DNA of 64,000 bases, from positions 62,001 to 126,000 of the forward strand of contig NZ_QFOZ01000001.1 of assembly GCF_003241315.1 (NCBI RefSeq), written 5' to 3'. Positions 38,714-48,117 of this stretch are shown here, piece by piece (position 1 is the first letter of the stretch; every line of letters begins with the position of its first letter). The notes below the pieces were generated by a model that saw nothing but the letters and a program-made list of their open reading frames with translations, made no database searches and was not told the origin of the DNA. The position numbers were made by a program, and so were the translations under genes. The DNA is from Lawsonella clevelandensis (GTDB taxonomy: Bacteria > Actinomycetota > Actinomycetes > Mycobacteriales > Mycobacteriaceae).

Positions 38714-39529
38714 GTGAAAAACAAAGCCCTGCGACGCTGGTTACGACATCCCCTAGCGAATACAGCAGCGGCGGTACTGTATCCGCTCTACGAACAGCAC
38801 CTCCTCCGTACAATTGCGCCTTTACCCAAGCCCGCCCACATTGCCGTTATGTGCGATGGAAATCGTCGCTGGGCACGGGAAGCTGGTTTCACTGACGTTG
38901 CGAGTGGACACCGTGCAGGTGCTCTGAAAATTGTAGAAATGCTGGAGTGGTGCAGTGAGATTGATGGCATCGACTGCGTCACCCTCTATCTGCTCTCTAC
39001 AGAAAATCTTGGTCGTTCTGCGGAAGAACTTGATGAACTCCTCGCCATTATTCGTGATGTTGTAGAAGAAATTGCCGCGCCGGGCCACAATTGGCGGATT
39101 CACCTGATGGGGCATATGGATCTTCTTCCGGCATCTATTGCGGAGGATCTTCGTCATGCAGAGGCCTCCACTGCACACCGCTCGGGGATTACCGTTAACG
39201 TGGCAGTAGGGTACGGAGGACGGCAAGAAATATGCGATGCTGTGCGGGCTCTACTCTCCGATGAGATAGCACGCGGAGCTAAGCCCGAGGATCTTGTAGA
39301 CGCGGTAACCGTAGAAGCCATTGGAGAGCACCTATATACATCTGGCCAGCCAGATCCAGATCTTGTTATTCGCACCTCGGGGGAACAGCGTTTATCCGGT
39401 TTCCTCCTGTGGCAGACCGCCTATTCAGAAATCTGGTTTACTGACGCCTACTGGCCAGAATTTCGACGAGTCGATTTCCTGCGTGCACTACGCGATTTCG
39501 CATCCCGCCACCGTCGCTATGGAAAATAA
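38714..39529 (+). CDS. Short-chain Z-isoprenyl diphosphate synthase (Rv1086-like)
   Basis: 271 residues. cis-Prenyltransferase family; the mycobacterial counterpart in this position makes Z,E-farnesyl diphosphate as primer for decaprenyl phosphate, the lipid carrier of wall synthesis. Catalytic Asp in HIAVMCDGNRRWARE, then STENLGRSAEELDEL, VNVAVGYGGRQEICDAVRAL, and the C-terminal RTSGEQRLSGFLLWQTAYSE. The start at GTG 38714 fits the leaderless promoter; a TTG at 38696 would overlap the -10 box. Chain length of the product cannot be read from sequence alone. It converges on coaA with an 11-base gap and no terminator. Confidence 0.9.
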   Translation: MKNKALRRWLRHPLANTAAAVLYPLYEQHLLRTIAPLPKPAHIAVMCDGNRRWAREAGFTDVASGHRAGALKIVEMLEWCSEIDGIDCVTLYLLSTENLGRSAEELDELLAIIRDVVEEIAAPGHNWRIHLMGHMDLLPASIAEDLRHAEASTAHRSGITVNVAVGYGGRQEICDAVRALLSDEIARGAKPEDLVDAVTVEAIGEHLYTSGQPDPDLVIRTSGEQRLSGFLLWQTAYSEIWFTDAYWPEFRRVDFLRALRDFASRHRRYGK

Positions 39530-39541
39530 GCCCAACAATAG

Positions 39542-40474
39542 CTAGATCTTGCGCAGAAGTACCTGCTGAATCTTGTGGTTAACATCCTTACGAAGAATGA
39601 GGTCCGCACGTAGCTTTGTGGGCAATATGTTTTCTTCTAGATTCTTCTGGTTTGTATGAAGCCAAACACCATGCGCGTAGTCATACAGATCACTATCGGG
39701 CATATGCGTGAAGCGGTTGTAGTAGCTCGTAGGATCCTGGAAAGCCGTATCGCGCAACATGAAAATACGGTTGAGGAACCATTTTTCAATATCTGCAGTA
39801 TCGGCATCAACATAGATTGAGAAATCGAAGAAGTCCGACACCATCATGGACGGACCAGTCTGGAGAACATTGAGTCCCTCAATAATGAGGATATCGGGCT
39901 GGCGAACTTCCTGCTTTTTCCCCGGAATGATGTCATAGATTCCGTGATCGTAAACAGGGGCACACGCTACATCCTCCCCATTTTTAACGGCAGAAAGAAA
40001 GTCCAGGAGGGCACGCCGATTGTAGGATTCGGGGAAGCCTTTTCTCTCCATGATGCCGCGATGTTGCAAAACTGCAGTGGGGTAGAGGAACCCATCAGTG
40101 GTAACAAGATCGACACGCGGATGAGTTTCCCACCGGGACAGAAGAATCTGTAGAACACGGGCAGTAGTGGACTTACCAACAGCGACAGAACCGGCAATGG
40201 CAATAACGAAAGGGGATTCTTTCTGCTGGTAAATATCGCCGAAAAACTCCTGTGAGGTGTTATAAAGATGGCTCTTATTGCGAACCTGGAAATAAAGGAG
40301 ACGGGACAGTGGCAGATAAATCTTTGCGATCTCATCTAGATCTATCTGGTCACCTAGGCCACGAATAGACTCCAGTTCATCTTCAGTGAGCACCATCGGC
40401 CATGATTTACGGAGTTTACGCCAGTCTTCACGAGGGAAGCAGTGGAAAGGACTAGGTACATGATCTTGAAACAT
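39542..40474 (-). CDS. coaA: Pantothenate kinase type I
   Basis: 310 residues. First, feedback-controlled step of coenzyme A synthesis. Walker [10 protein letters not shown] (95-103), then [25 protein letters not shown] and the substrate region [16 protein letters not shown], followed by [22 protein letters not shown] lies 8 bases before the ATG on the minus strand, suggesting a leaderless start. Divergent to glyA, as in Mycobacterium (Rv1092c/Rv1093). Confidence 0.95.
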   Translation of the reverse strand: MFQDHVPSPFHCFPREDWRKLRKSWPMVLTEDELESIRGLGDQIDLDEIAKIYLPLSRLLYFQVRNKSHLYNTSQEFFGDIYQQKESPFVIAIAGSVAVGKSTTARVLQILLSRWETHPRVDLVTTDGFLYPTAVLQHRGIMERKGFPESYNRRALLDFLSAVKNGEDVACAPVYDHGIYDIIPGKKQEVRQPDILIIEGLNVLQTGPSMMVSDFFDFSIYVDADTADIEKWFLNRIFMLRDTAFQDPTSYYNRFTHMPDSDLYDYAHGVWLHTNQKNLEENILPTKLRADLILRKDVNHKIQQVLLRKI

Positions 40475-40503
40475 CTCTATTAACTATAGTCGGGGTAACC
40501 CAC

Positions 40504-40509
40504 TAAACT
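40504..40509 (+). promoter_or_regulatory. -10 box of the glyA promoter
   Basis: TAAACT is followed by 6 bases and the ATG of a 16-codon mini-ORF at 40516; glyA itself starts about 60 bases further on. Confidence 0.4.
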
Positions 40510-40515
40510 GGGGAA

Positions 40516-40566
40516 ATGAGATGTGCATTGAACAGACTGCACCTGAACCACCTTTTTGGAGCGTGA
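40516..40566 (+). CDS. Candidate leaderless 16-residue upstream ORF of glyA
   Basis: ATG at 40516 to TGA at 40564-40566 encodes [16 protein letters not shown]. It begins exactly where a leaderless transcript from TAAACT would begin, and its last codons contain the GGAG that could serve as ribosome-binding site for glyA at 40575, so translation of this ORF could affect glyA. It has no Gly or Ser run that would suggest attenuation by those amino acids. Whether it is translated is unknown. Confidence 0.35.
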   Translation: MRCALNRLHLNHLFGA

Positions 40567-40574
40567 ACCACCGA

Positions 40575-41885
40575 ATGAGTGACCAGAATCTTGCGGCTAA
40601 GGACCTGCGTTACCTTCCTCTCAGTGAGTTGGATCCAGAACTATTGGATGCTGTACAGGGCGAATTGTCCCGCCAGCGCAACACCCTTGAAATGATCGCC
40701 TCGGAAAACTTTGTTCCACGTGCTGTACTACAGTTGCAGGGTTCCATCCTGACCAACAAGTATGCGGAAGGCTACCCGGGCCGTCGCTACTACGGTGGCT
40801 GTGAAAACGTTGACATTATTGAAGACATTGCTCGTAGCCGCGCCAAGTCTCTTTTCGGTGCCGATTTCGCGAACGTGCAGCCACATTCTGGGGCACAGGC
40901 CAACGCCGCTGTTCTTTCCACGCTCCTGCAGCCCGGTGAGCGTCTCCTCGGCCTCGACCTTGCACACGGTGGCCACCTGACACACGGTATGAAACTCAAC
41001 TTCTCCGGTAAGTTGTATGACGTTTACTCCTACGGTGTTGAAGAAGACACCATGATGATCGACATGGATAAGGTGCGTGAGAAGGCACTCGAATGCCGTC
41101 CGCAGGTTATTGTGGCTGGTTGGTCCGCGTATCCTCGCCATGAAGATTTTGCGGCATTCCGTTCCATCGCCGATGAGGTTGGTGCCAAACTGTGGGTTGA
41201 TATGGCCCACTTTGCAGGTTTGGTGGCAGCAGGGCTGCACCCGTCTCCCGTACCGTATGCAGATGTGGTTTCCACGACTGTTCACAAGACACTTGCGGGT
41301 CCGCGTTCCGGCATGATTCTTGCCAAACAGGAGTACGCCAAGAAGATCAACTCCAATGTATTCCCCGGTCAGCAGGGTGGGCCGCTCATGCATGTGATTG
41401 CGGCGAAAGCTGCAGCTTTGAAGATTGCTGCTTCTGAACAGTTCAAAGAGCGGCAGGAGCGGACACTACGCGGCGCAAAGATTTTGGCAGATCGCCTTAT
41501 GGCTGATGATGTCCGCAGCAATGGTGTGGACGTGCTCACTGGTGGTACGGATGTCCACCTCGTACTGGTAGACCTGCGTAAATCCGATATGGATGGCCAG
41601 GTAGCCGAGGATCTTCTGCACGAAGCTGGTATTACCGTCAACCGCAACGCTATTCCGTTCGATCCCCGCCCGCCGATGGTCACCTCTGGCCTGCGTATCG
41701 GTACTCCAGCCCTGGCTACCCGCGGTTTTGATGATGCCGAGTTCGAGGAAGTTGCCGATATTATCGGTACCGCTCTCGCCCAAGGCAAGGACGCTGACGT
41801 GCCCGCACTACGCGCCCGCGTCACCGCACTGTGCGAACAGGTACCGCTGTATGACGGTCTAGAAGATTGGAAGATGTTTGACTAA
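40575..41885 (+). CDS. glyA: Serine hydroxymethyltransferase
   Basis: 436 residues. PLP enzyme interconverting serine and glycine with tetrahydrofolate, the main source of one-carbon units. [32 protein letters not shown], the PLP lysine in [28 protein letters not shown], and [17 protein letters not shown] are all present. The ATG at 40575 (MSDQNLAAK) fits the family; an in-frame ATG at 40521 would add 18 residues and lies just after the -10 box, so it cannot be excluded. The next gene overlaps its end. Confidence 0.95.
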   Translation: MSDQNLAAKDLRYLPLSELDPELLDAVQGELSRQRNTLEMIASENFVPRAVLQLQGSILTNKYAEGYPGRRYYGGCENVDIIEDIARSRAKSLFGADFANVQPHSGAQANAAVLSTLLQPGERLLGLDLAHGGHLTHGMKLNFSGKLYDVYSYGVEEDTMMIDMDKVREKALECRPQVIVAGWSAYPRHEDFAAFRSIADEVGAKLWVDMAHFAGLVAAGLHPSPVPYADVVSTTVHKTLAGPRSGMILAKQEYAKKINSNVFPGQQGGPLMHVIAAKAAALKIAASEQFKERQERTLRGAKILADRLMADDVRSNGVDVLTGGTDVHLVLVDLRKSDMDGQVAEDLLHEAGITVNRNAIPFDPRPPMVTSGLRIGTPALATRGFDDAEFEEVADIIGTALAQGKDADVPALRARVTALCEQVPLYDGLEDWKMFD

Positions 41886-42834
41886 GGAGGATCCATCCCC
41901 CTTTACCAGGACTCTCGGAGAGGCGCCGTCGGAAACTGAGTTTTCCCCGGCGCTTCTGCGCATTGGTTGCGTCCTGGGTGTACAGCCAGACAAGTGGCAG
42001 CGTCGTTGGCAAGAAAACCGTCCCGATGTCTCCACGTCATGGGATTTTATGGACTCTAGCGTGCAATGGGAGGGGCTGCGTTCCGGCCGCTGGTCCATTG
42101 TGCTCGCACGCATGACGGTACTGTCAGAGACAACAGAGCCCGTAGACTCAGCAGAGTCAACTGTGCCAGCGGGCTCAGTAGAGTCCTCACTGTCGTTACT
42201 GTCGTACGGTGCCGGTGACGTTATTCTTCCCCCCGACCTCACAGAAACAACCCATGTTGTAGAGCTCTACCAAGAACGCTGGGTTGTCGTGGGCCGTAAA
42301 CGACACGATATCGGGCTAGTGTCCGAAGTGACGCTGGCGGATCTGGCAGATCTACCTGACAAGCGTGTTGGGAAAGGGGATCTCATCGTTCCTGTAGGAC
42401 AGCCAGAAGTTGCTGTCACCTATGCAGAATCCGGTGCAGGTATCGCTGTTCTACCGGAGTCCATGGTGAAAGTTGTGGGGCAGGGGGAAGGAACAGTGCG
42501 CCTCCTGGACATGGAACCAACCACACGGGTGTGTGCAGTGTGGCTCAAGGATCGTACGGACGGATGTGCAGATGGCTGCTCGGAAGAGCTCATCCAGGAT
42601 TTCATCGGAATGCTAAGAGGACGCCGAGCTCATTCGTCTCGATCCAGTGTCGCTACACAAGCGGTGTCGCATACATGCGACGATATGGGGCTATCGACGA
42701 AGCAAGCGCGTAAACGGGCACGCCAAGAAAAGATTCGAGCTAGCCGAGCACAAAGTCAAGAACAGCGTAAGCAGCGTATCGCTGCGCGTCATGCGGCCAA
42801 ACGGGCAGCTCAAAAACGTGGAAAGCGCCGTTAA
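41878..42834 (+). CDS. LysR-type effector-binding-domain protein without HTH
   Basis: 318 residues from a TTG at 41878 that overlaps the glyA stop. The body (about 25-245) resembles the periplasmic-binding-like effector domain of LysR regulators, with the typical [13 protein letters not shown] segment, but there is no N-terminal helix-turn-helix. A low-complexity insert ([16 protein letters not shown]) sits near residue 90. The C-terminal 50 residues are strongly basic ([18 protein letters not shown]...[13 protein letters not shown]) and could bind nucleic acid. The start is unclear: AAGGAGG at 41884-41890 has no in-frame ATG or GTG after it. Related HTH-less proteins occur in actinobacteria; function unknown. 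Coupling to glyA is likely. Confidence 0.75.
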   Translation: MTKEDPSPFTRTLGEAPSETEFSPALLRIGCVLGVQPDKWQRRWQENRPDVSTSWDFMDSSVQWEGLRSGRWSIVLARMTVLSETTEPVDSAESTVPAGSVESSLSLLSYGAGDVILPPDLTETTHVVELYQERWVVVGRKRHDIGLVSEVTLADLADLPDKRVGKGDLIVPVGQPEVAVTYAESGAGIAVLPESMVKVVGQGEGTVRLLDMEPTTRVCAVWLKDRTDGCADGCSEELIQDFIGMLRGRRAHSSRSSVATQAVSHTCDDMGLSTKQARKRARQEKIRASRAQSQEQRKQRIAARHAAKRAAQKRGKRR

Positions 42835-42854
42835 AGGACGTTAAAGCGCTCTAT

Positions 42855-43886
42855 TTAGAGGGATCCAATCTGGGGTAAACCACGAGCGTATTCACTGGAG
42901 AGAGCTTGGAGTTTTTCTAAACGGTGGAAGCCTTCAATAAAACGGATAGTTCCCGAGGTACCGCGCATAACGAGGGAACGCGTGTAGGCTCCGTGGGCGC
43001 GGAAGGATACTCCTCCCACCATGTCTCCATTAGTTACTCCCGTAGCGCAGAAGAAACAGTCTTTACTGGAGCAGAGATCGTTTGTGTAGAGTACTTTGTC
43101 AGTGTCGTATTCGCCGGTTGCTGCGCGGGCGATCTCTTCATCAGTCTTGGGCCATAGTCGGCCTTGAATAGCACCACCGAGGCAACGCATAGCGGCTGCG
43201 GTGATAACGCCTTCGGGGGTTCCACCAATCCCCATCATGAGGTCTACTGAGTTACCGTGTTTAGCGGCAGCTACAGCGCCAGCAACGTCACCATCGGCAA
43301 TAAGGCGGACCTTTGCCCCAGCTTCGCGAATAGCTGCCTGTAGATCATCGTGGCGGGGACGGTCGAGAACAACCACAGTAATGTCGCGGACACTCTTCTG
43401 TTTCGCCTGTGCGACGTTTCTAATATTGTCCTCTACGGATGCATCGACATCAATAACATCTGCTGCTTCTGGGCCAGTAGCTATTTTCTTCATGTAGTAG
43501 AAGGCGCTGGGGTCGTACATGCTTCCCGCTGCAGAAATAGCCATGACAGAAATAGCATTGGGGCGTCCTTCAGCGCATTGGCGTGTGCCGTCGATGGGGT
43601 CTACGGCAACATCAACTTTGGGGCCTTGGCCATTACCAACTTTTTCGCCATTGGCCAGCATGGGGGCTTTATCTTTTTCGCCTTCCCCAATAATGACAGT
43701 TCCACTGAGGTTGACGGTGTCAAGAGTGTCACGCATAGCGCGAACAGCGGCTCCGTCAACACCATTCTTGTCTCCACGGCCCGCCCATAGTCCTCCAGCC
43801 AAGGCGGCCGCTTCTGTCACGCGGACAAGTTCCATGCCGAGATTGCGGTCAAGGCTGTTGGGATCAGAGATGAACGAGGAAAGCAT
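42855..43886 (-). CDS. glpX: Fructose-1,6-bisphosphatase class II
   Basis: 343 residues. Gluconeogenic phosphatase, the essential FBPase of mycobacteria and corynebacteria. Metal and phosphate site VDPIDGTRQCAEGRPNAISVMA, IIGEGEKDKAPML, MMGIGGTPEGVITAAA and the C-terminal RFIEGFHRLEKL are present. It converges on the LysR-like gene with a 20-base gap. The 261 bases upstream, between it and xseB, are A/T-rich and hold no gene I can see. Confidence 0.94.
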   Translation of the reverse strand: MLSSFISDPNSLDRNLGMELVRVTEAAALAGGLWAGRGDKNGVDGAAVRAMRDTLDTVNLSGTVIIGEGEKDKAPMLANGEKVGNGQGPKVDVAVDPIDGTRQCAEGRPNAISVMAISAAGSMYDPSAFYYMKKIATGPEAADVIDVDASVEDNIRNVAQAKQKSVRDITVVVLDRPRHDDLQAAIREAGAKVRLIADGDVAGAVAAAKHGNSVDLMMGIGGTPEGVITAAAMRCLGGAIQGRLWPKTDEEIARAATGEYDTDKVLYTNDLCSSKDCFFCATGVTNGDMVGGVSFRAHGAYTRSLVMRGTSGTIRFIEGFHRLEKLQALSSEYARGLPQIGSL

Positions 43887-44147
43887 AAGAAGGTTCCCTT
43901 TCTTCGCGAATGTTCACTCCACGGAAAGGTTGCGGAAAAGTGACCGGGAGAAAAACGAGCAGAAATTATGTGTACACCTATTATTTCACTAGCTCGGGCA
44001 AAAAACGAGAATAGGGTGAGAATATAAAGAATATTCTTAAAAGTAGAACGATAAAGAGCGAGTATTCACTAATAAAAACTCAGTAAAAATCTCATTTATC
44101 AGGATTTCTGGTAATGGTGATACTACTGTCACTATCACTAGTCAGTA

Positions 44148-44423
44148 TCAGTTGTCGGTGCTACCGTCTACTGTGTCTTCAGCGTCCCCGATGGTCTCAG
44201 TATCCGTATGGGTAGCAAGTGCTTCCTCGATACGTTTATGCGCGCCTGCTAAAAGCTCCTCGCAACGTTGCCCAAGTTCTTCACCGCGTTCCCATAAAGC
44301 AAGGGAATCGTCTAAGCTCAATCCGCCTTGCTCCAAACAGCGGACCGTTTCTACTAACTCATCCCGAGCTTCTTCATAATTAAGTTCAGCAACGGGCTTC
44401 ACATCATCATTCTGTTGTGCCAT
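44148..44423 (-). CDS. xseB: Exodeoxyribonuclease VII small subunit
   Basis: 91 residues. Coiled-coil partner that binds XseA in several copies. Family core: [36 protein letters not shown], then [16 protein letters not shown]; an acidic tail of about 20 residues ends the protein. It starts 37 bases after xseA on the leftward strand, the usual operon. Confidence 0.92.
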   Translation of the reverse strand: MAQQNDDVKPVAELNYEEARDELVETVRCLEQGGLSLDDSLALWERGEELGQRCEELLAGAHKRIEEALATHTDTETIGDAEDTVDGSTDN

Positions 44424-44460
44424 CAGTAGCCTCCTTTAACTGGTTTTTACTAACTTGTTC

Positions 44461-45753
44461 TTATCGGACTTGAGCTTTACTAGAGGAAGAACTAGGACAC
44501 GGCTGGGTCCCCAACACTGCCGCATTAACTACCCCATCAGTAGCCCGCACCCGCAATTGTGATCCAGGGGAGGCGTCCTTAATAGAGTTCAGTGCTACTG
44601 TTGTTCCGTCGGGATGCTGTATCTGCACAATTGAGTAACCACGCGCCAGAGTATGTATTGGTCCCAATGCTGTGAGCTGCGTGGTAGCTGTAGCGATGCG
44701 ATTATCTTCATTAGCGAGGAAGAGCGTCATCTGCCGGTAGAGTTCTTCTCGTGCGCGCTCAGTTTCCTGCAAACGCTGCTCAATAAGAGTTACCGGCGAA
44801 GCCATTACCGGGCGTGATGTAAAACTTTCCACTAGCGCAGATTCACGCCTTACCCACTGCCGTAATGCTTGGGCATTCCGTGCCCGCAAATCCCGTATAT
44901 GGCTTCGCTCAGACACCACATCAGGAACTACTTTCTTTGCCGCATCCGTGGGAGTTGCTGCGCGAAGATCAGCTACATAATCCAACAGTGGGATATCAGG
45001 CTCGTGCCCAATGGCGGAAACGACGGGAGTAGTAGCACGTGATACCGCCCGCACCAGTGTCTCGTCAGAGAAGGGAAGCAGATCCTCCATGGATCCGCCC
45101 CCGCGAGCAATAATGATGACGTCAACGGAGGGGTCCGCATCCAAAAGACGAAGTTGCTCCACAACTTCCGGAACACATCGCGCACCCTGCACTGTGGCGT
45201 AGCGAACTGTGAAATGAGCCTCCGGCCAGCGGCTATGCGCCACTGACAAAACATCCCGTTCCGCCGCCGAGTTACGCCCTGTAATAAGACCAATGTTGCG
45301 CGGTAAGTAGGGAAGCGGACGTTTTAATTCCGTATCAAAAAGTCCCTCAGCAGCAAGCTGCTGGCGGAGACGCTCCAATCGCGCCAACAATTCCCCCAAG
45401 CCCGCCTGGCGAATATCCTTCGCCAGTAGAGAAAGGGAGCCGTTTCCCTTGTAGAGGGCAAAATTGCCATGCACGATAACACGGGTACCCTCCGTTATAG
45501 TTCCCTCCGCAAGCAAGCGAGAAGGGCATGTTACCTGCAAAGACACTGTCTCTGCCAGATCCCGAAGCGAGAAATAGGAATAGTAGGATTGCCGCCGTAG
45601 TTTCAGCTGAGTGATTTCTCCCTCCACCCAGGCTTCCCCCAAACGGTTTATCCACGATGCTACAAGAGCGCTAACTTCCCGCACCGGATAAGGATGATCA
45701 GCAGACATGGCCTGGGGTTTTCCTCCCGATACAGCACTTGACTGTTGGCTCAT
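44461..45753 (-). CDS. xseA: Exodeoxyribonuclease VII large subunit
   Basis: 430 residues. Single-strand DNA exonuclease of repair. N-terminal OB-fold (YPVREVSALVASWINRLGEAWVEGEIT), catalytic domain motifs ITGRNSAAERDVL, IIARGGGSMEDLLPFSDE, and SAIGHEPDIPLLDYVADLRAATPTDAA, then a coiled-coil region and the C-terminal ALGPIHTLARGYSIV. AGGAG lies before the ATG at 45753. Divergent from ispH by 114 bases, as in Mycobacterium. Confidence 0.95.
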   Translation of the reverse strand: MSQQSSAVSGGKPQAMSADHPYPVREVSALVASWINRLGEAWVEGEITQLKLRRQSYYSYFSLRDLAETVSLQVTCPSRLLAEGTITEGTRVIVHGNFALYKGNGSLSLLAKDIRQAGLGELLARLERLRQQLAAEGLFDTELKRPLPYLPRNIGLITGRNSAAERDVLSVAHSRWPEAHFTVRYATVQGARCVPEVVEQLRLLDADPSVDVIIIARGGGSMEDLLPFSDETLVRAVSRATTPVVSAIGHEPDIPLLDYVADLRAATPTDAAKKVVPDVVSERSHIRDLRARNAQALRQWVRRESALVESFTSRPVMASPVTLIEQRLQETERAREELYRQMTLFLANEDNRIATATTQLTALGPIHTLARGYSIVQIQHPDGTTVALNSIKDASPGSQLRVRATDGVVNAAVLGTQPCPSSSSSKAQVR

Positions 45754-45855
45754 CTGCCATCTCCTAACAGCGCGTTATGGTCTATAAAAAATTTCTTTAC
45801 TACCGTCTTCTCTCGATTGTAGTGAGGCAACGTGTCAAAGTAGGGGATAAACCCG

Positions 45856-45861
45856 TAGGCT
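45856..45861 (+). promoter_or_regulatory. -10 box of leaderless ispH promoter
   Basis: TAGGCT is followed by 6 bases and then the ispH ATG at 45868; no ribosome-binding site is present. Confidence 0.45.
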
Positions 45862-45867
45862 AAAAGA

Positions 45868-46809
45868 ATGCGTAAGGTTCTGCTTGCTTCGCCCCGCGGC
45901 TACTGTGCCGGAGTTGATCGTGCTGTCCACACAGTTGAATTAGCGCTACAGCACTACGGAGCTCCCGTCTATGTTCGTAAAGAAATTGTCCACAATCGAC
46001 ACGTAGTGGATACTCTCACTAAAGCCGGAGCCATCTTCGTTAATGAAGTGGATGAGGTACCGGAGGGCTCTGTTCTCGTATTTTCAGCCCACGGAATTGC
46101 ACCATCGGTAATGGCAGCAGCGCAGGAACGAAATCTCACAACTATTAATGCAACATGCCCACTAGTAAAGAAAGTACATGGTGAAGCACGACGCTTCGCC
46201 AAACACGGTAAAGAAATTATCCTTATCGGCCACCGTGGACACGAAGAAGTAGAAGGTACCGCTGGTGAAGCCCCCACACAAACTTATGTTGTGGAAGGTC
46301 CTACAGACGTTAAAAACCTCACTGTAAAAGACCCCAGCAGCCTTGTCTGGCTTTCCCAAACCACTCTTAGCGTGGATGAAACTAAAGACACGGTGACGAT
46401 GCTCCATGAGCTTTTCCCCGAGATAACAGATCCGCCATCTGACGATATTTGCTACGCCACACAGAATCGTCAAGGAGCGGTGAAAGCCATGGCGGAACAG
46501 TGCGATGTTGTTATTGTGGTGGGTTCGCGAAACTCTTCCAACTCCGTACGTTTACGGGAAGTTGCGGAACAGTCGGGTGTTAAGCACTGCTATTTGGTGG
46601 ACTACGCCCATGAAATAGACGATACCTGGCTAACAGAAGCAGAAACAGTAGGGGTAACCTCGGGGGCTTCTGTCCCCGAAGTATTAGTTGAAGAGGTTGT
46701 CAGTTCCTTAAAGGAACGCGGATTCACCCAGGTGGAGGAAGTAGAAACAGTACGTGAGGATATGAGTTTCCAGCTACCGCCGGAGATTCGAAAAGTATCG
46801 CAGAATTAA
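45868..46809 (+). CDS. ispH: 4-Hydroxy-3-methylbut-2-enyl diphosphate reductase
   Basis: 313 residues. Last enzyme of the MEP pathway; a [4Fe-4S] protein giving IPP and DMAPP. The three cluster cysteines are Cys13 (GYCAGVDRA), Cys97 (NATCPLVKK) and Cys195 ([10 protein letters not shown]). The diphosphate-binding His residues are in EIVHNRHVV and [12 protein letters not shown], and the catalytic Thr-Glu/Asn segment follows. It converges on the DUF6542 gene with a 3-base gap. Confidence 0.96.
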   Translation: MRKVLLASPRGYCAGVDRAVHTVELALQHYGAPVYVRKEIVHNRHVVDTLTKAGAIFVNEVDEVPEGSVLVFSAHGIAPSVMAAAQERNLTTINATCPLVKKVHGEARRFAKHGKEIILIGHRGHEEVEGTAGEAPTQTYVVEGPTDVKNLTVKDPSSLVWLSQTTLSVDETKDTVTMLHELFPEITDPPSDDICYATQNRQGAVKAMAEQCDVVIVVGSRNSSNSVRLREVAEQSGVKHCYLVDYAHEIDDTWLTEAETVGVTSGASVPEVLVEEVVSSLKERGFTQVEEVETVREDMSFQLPPEIRKVSQN

Positions 46810-46812
46810 TAT

Positions 46813-48108
46813 CTAACGCGAGGTGTGTCCCCGTCCACCATTATTCTGGGGGTACTGACCATCGTAATGACGATGGGTTTTCATCTGGTGTTCACGGGTG
46901 GAATGATGCTCGCGGGTGGGGTAGTCGTGGCCTGGCCGATTATGAGAGGACCGGCTGTAAGGATCCCGGCGAGGATCACTGTACTGGTGAGTGTTGTACT
47001 GAGAGTTATTACGCTGGGGATTATTGCGCCGGGAATCTCTATGAGGCTGCGGGGTATGTCGCTGCGTTCGCGGAGACGATGAGGGATAAGGCTGTGGGGC
47101 ACCATTACGTGGATAAGGGGATCCGGTAGTGGGCATCCCTGCTACTGGGTGACGGGGGGCGGAGGCATCATTGGCTGCCCTTCTTCGGACTGCCGCAATA
47201 CGACGCGCAATTTCGCGTTTTACGCGGGGATCACGCGGATCTATGCCCTGCCGTTTAGCAGCAATAATAACGGCTTTTCGTTGGCGCTCTTCAGCAGCGA
47301 GTATGGCACGACGCCGCATTTCAGCATCGCTAGTGCGGTCAATAGCCTCGGTGCGAGGTTGCTGGTGATGCATGCGCGGATCGTTTCCGTGGGAATGAGC
47401 AATCCTCGGAAGTGTGACATCGTGGTTATGCGCAATAGGACGTGGGCGCGGAGTAGTCGTACGATGCTCATGAACGAGAGCTGTGGCGGGTGTTTGTGAA
47501 GAAGCTACTGAATCTGCTGCAGTTGTTGGCTGTGCTAAGGAAGAAGAGGAAGAAGAACTGGTAGAGCGGGAGTGTTTCTTTTTCGCAGATTCAGATTTCG
47601 TAGTTTCGGCAGAGTGCTTTTTGTCTTTTTTCTTTGTGAAAAAAGCAACGATTTTCAGCGAGTCCCATCCTCGTTGAATACCCGTAATTACTATGCGCGT
47701 AATAACAATTACTGCTGCTACGCATAAGGCTCCCAGCATAATGGGAACATCGCTTATAAACGGTAAACCAATCTTTATAATTGCTGCTCTACCGCCTTTA
47801 TCTCCAGAAGCCAGCATACTGATGGAGTAAAAGACAATATAGGCAATGGCATACCCAAGAACCGGCATGACTGTCGCAGTGAACAGCGCATCACAGTCGG
47901 CGAAAACTGCACATGCTGTGGAACACAGGATGAACACTACTGCGAATGGTATCCCCAGCTCTTTAGTAAAAAGGCTGAGAAGCATGCCTAAAACGAGTGC
48001 AGCAAGATAGGCAATAAGAACGCCCCACCATGGAATACCACGAATTGACCGGATGAGTGATCGTTTCCTCTCCGGTGTCGATGTATCTGCATGGTAGTTA
48101 ACTAGCAC
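46813..48108 (-). CDS. DUF6542-type membrane protein with long basic tail
   Basis: 431 residues, function unknown. Three to four hydrophobic helices in the first about 145 residues (for example VLIAYLAALVLGMLLSLF) resemble the small membrane domain found beside ispH in actinobacteria (Rv1111c position). The remaining about 280 residues are low-complexity, cytoplasmic by prediction, first Ser/Lys-rich with a run of eight Ser, then a charged helical stretch (SDAEMRRRAILAAEERQRKAVIIAAKRQG), then a His/Arg/Asn/Pro-rich end. GTG start; TAAAGT lies 6 bases upstream, overlapping the rmuC stop, which suggests a leaderless promoter. Confidence 0.82.
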   Translation of the reverse strand: MLVNYHADTSTPERKRSLIRSIRGIPWWGVLIAYLAALVLGMLLSLFTKELGIPFAVVFILCSTACAVFADCDALFTATVMPVLGYAIAYIVFYSISMLASGDKGGRAAIIKIGLPFISDVPIMLGALCVAAVIVITRIVITGIQRGWDSLKIVAFFTKKKDKKHSAETTKSESAKKKHSRSTSSSSSSSLAQPTTAADSVASSQTPATALVHEHRTTTPRPRPIAHNHDVTLPRIAHSHGNDPRMHHQQPRTEAIDRTSDAEMRRRAILAAEERQRKAVIIAAKRQGIDPRDPRVKREIARRIAAVRRRAANDASAPRHPVAGMPTTGSPYPRNGAPQPYPSSSPRTQRHTPQPHRDSRRNNPQRNNSQYNTHQYSDPRRDPYSRSSHNRPGHDYPTREHHSTREHQMKTHRHYDGQYPQNNGGRGHTSR

Positions 48109-48117
48109 AGGTCAACT

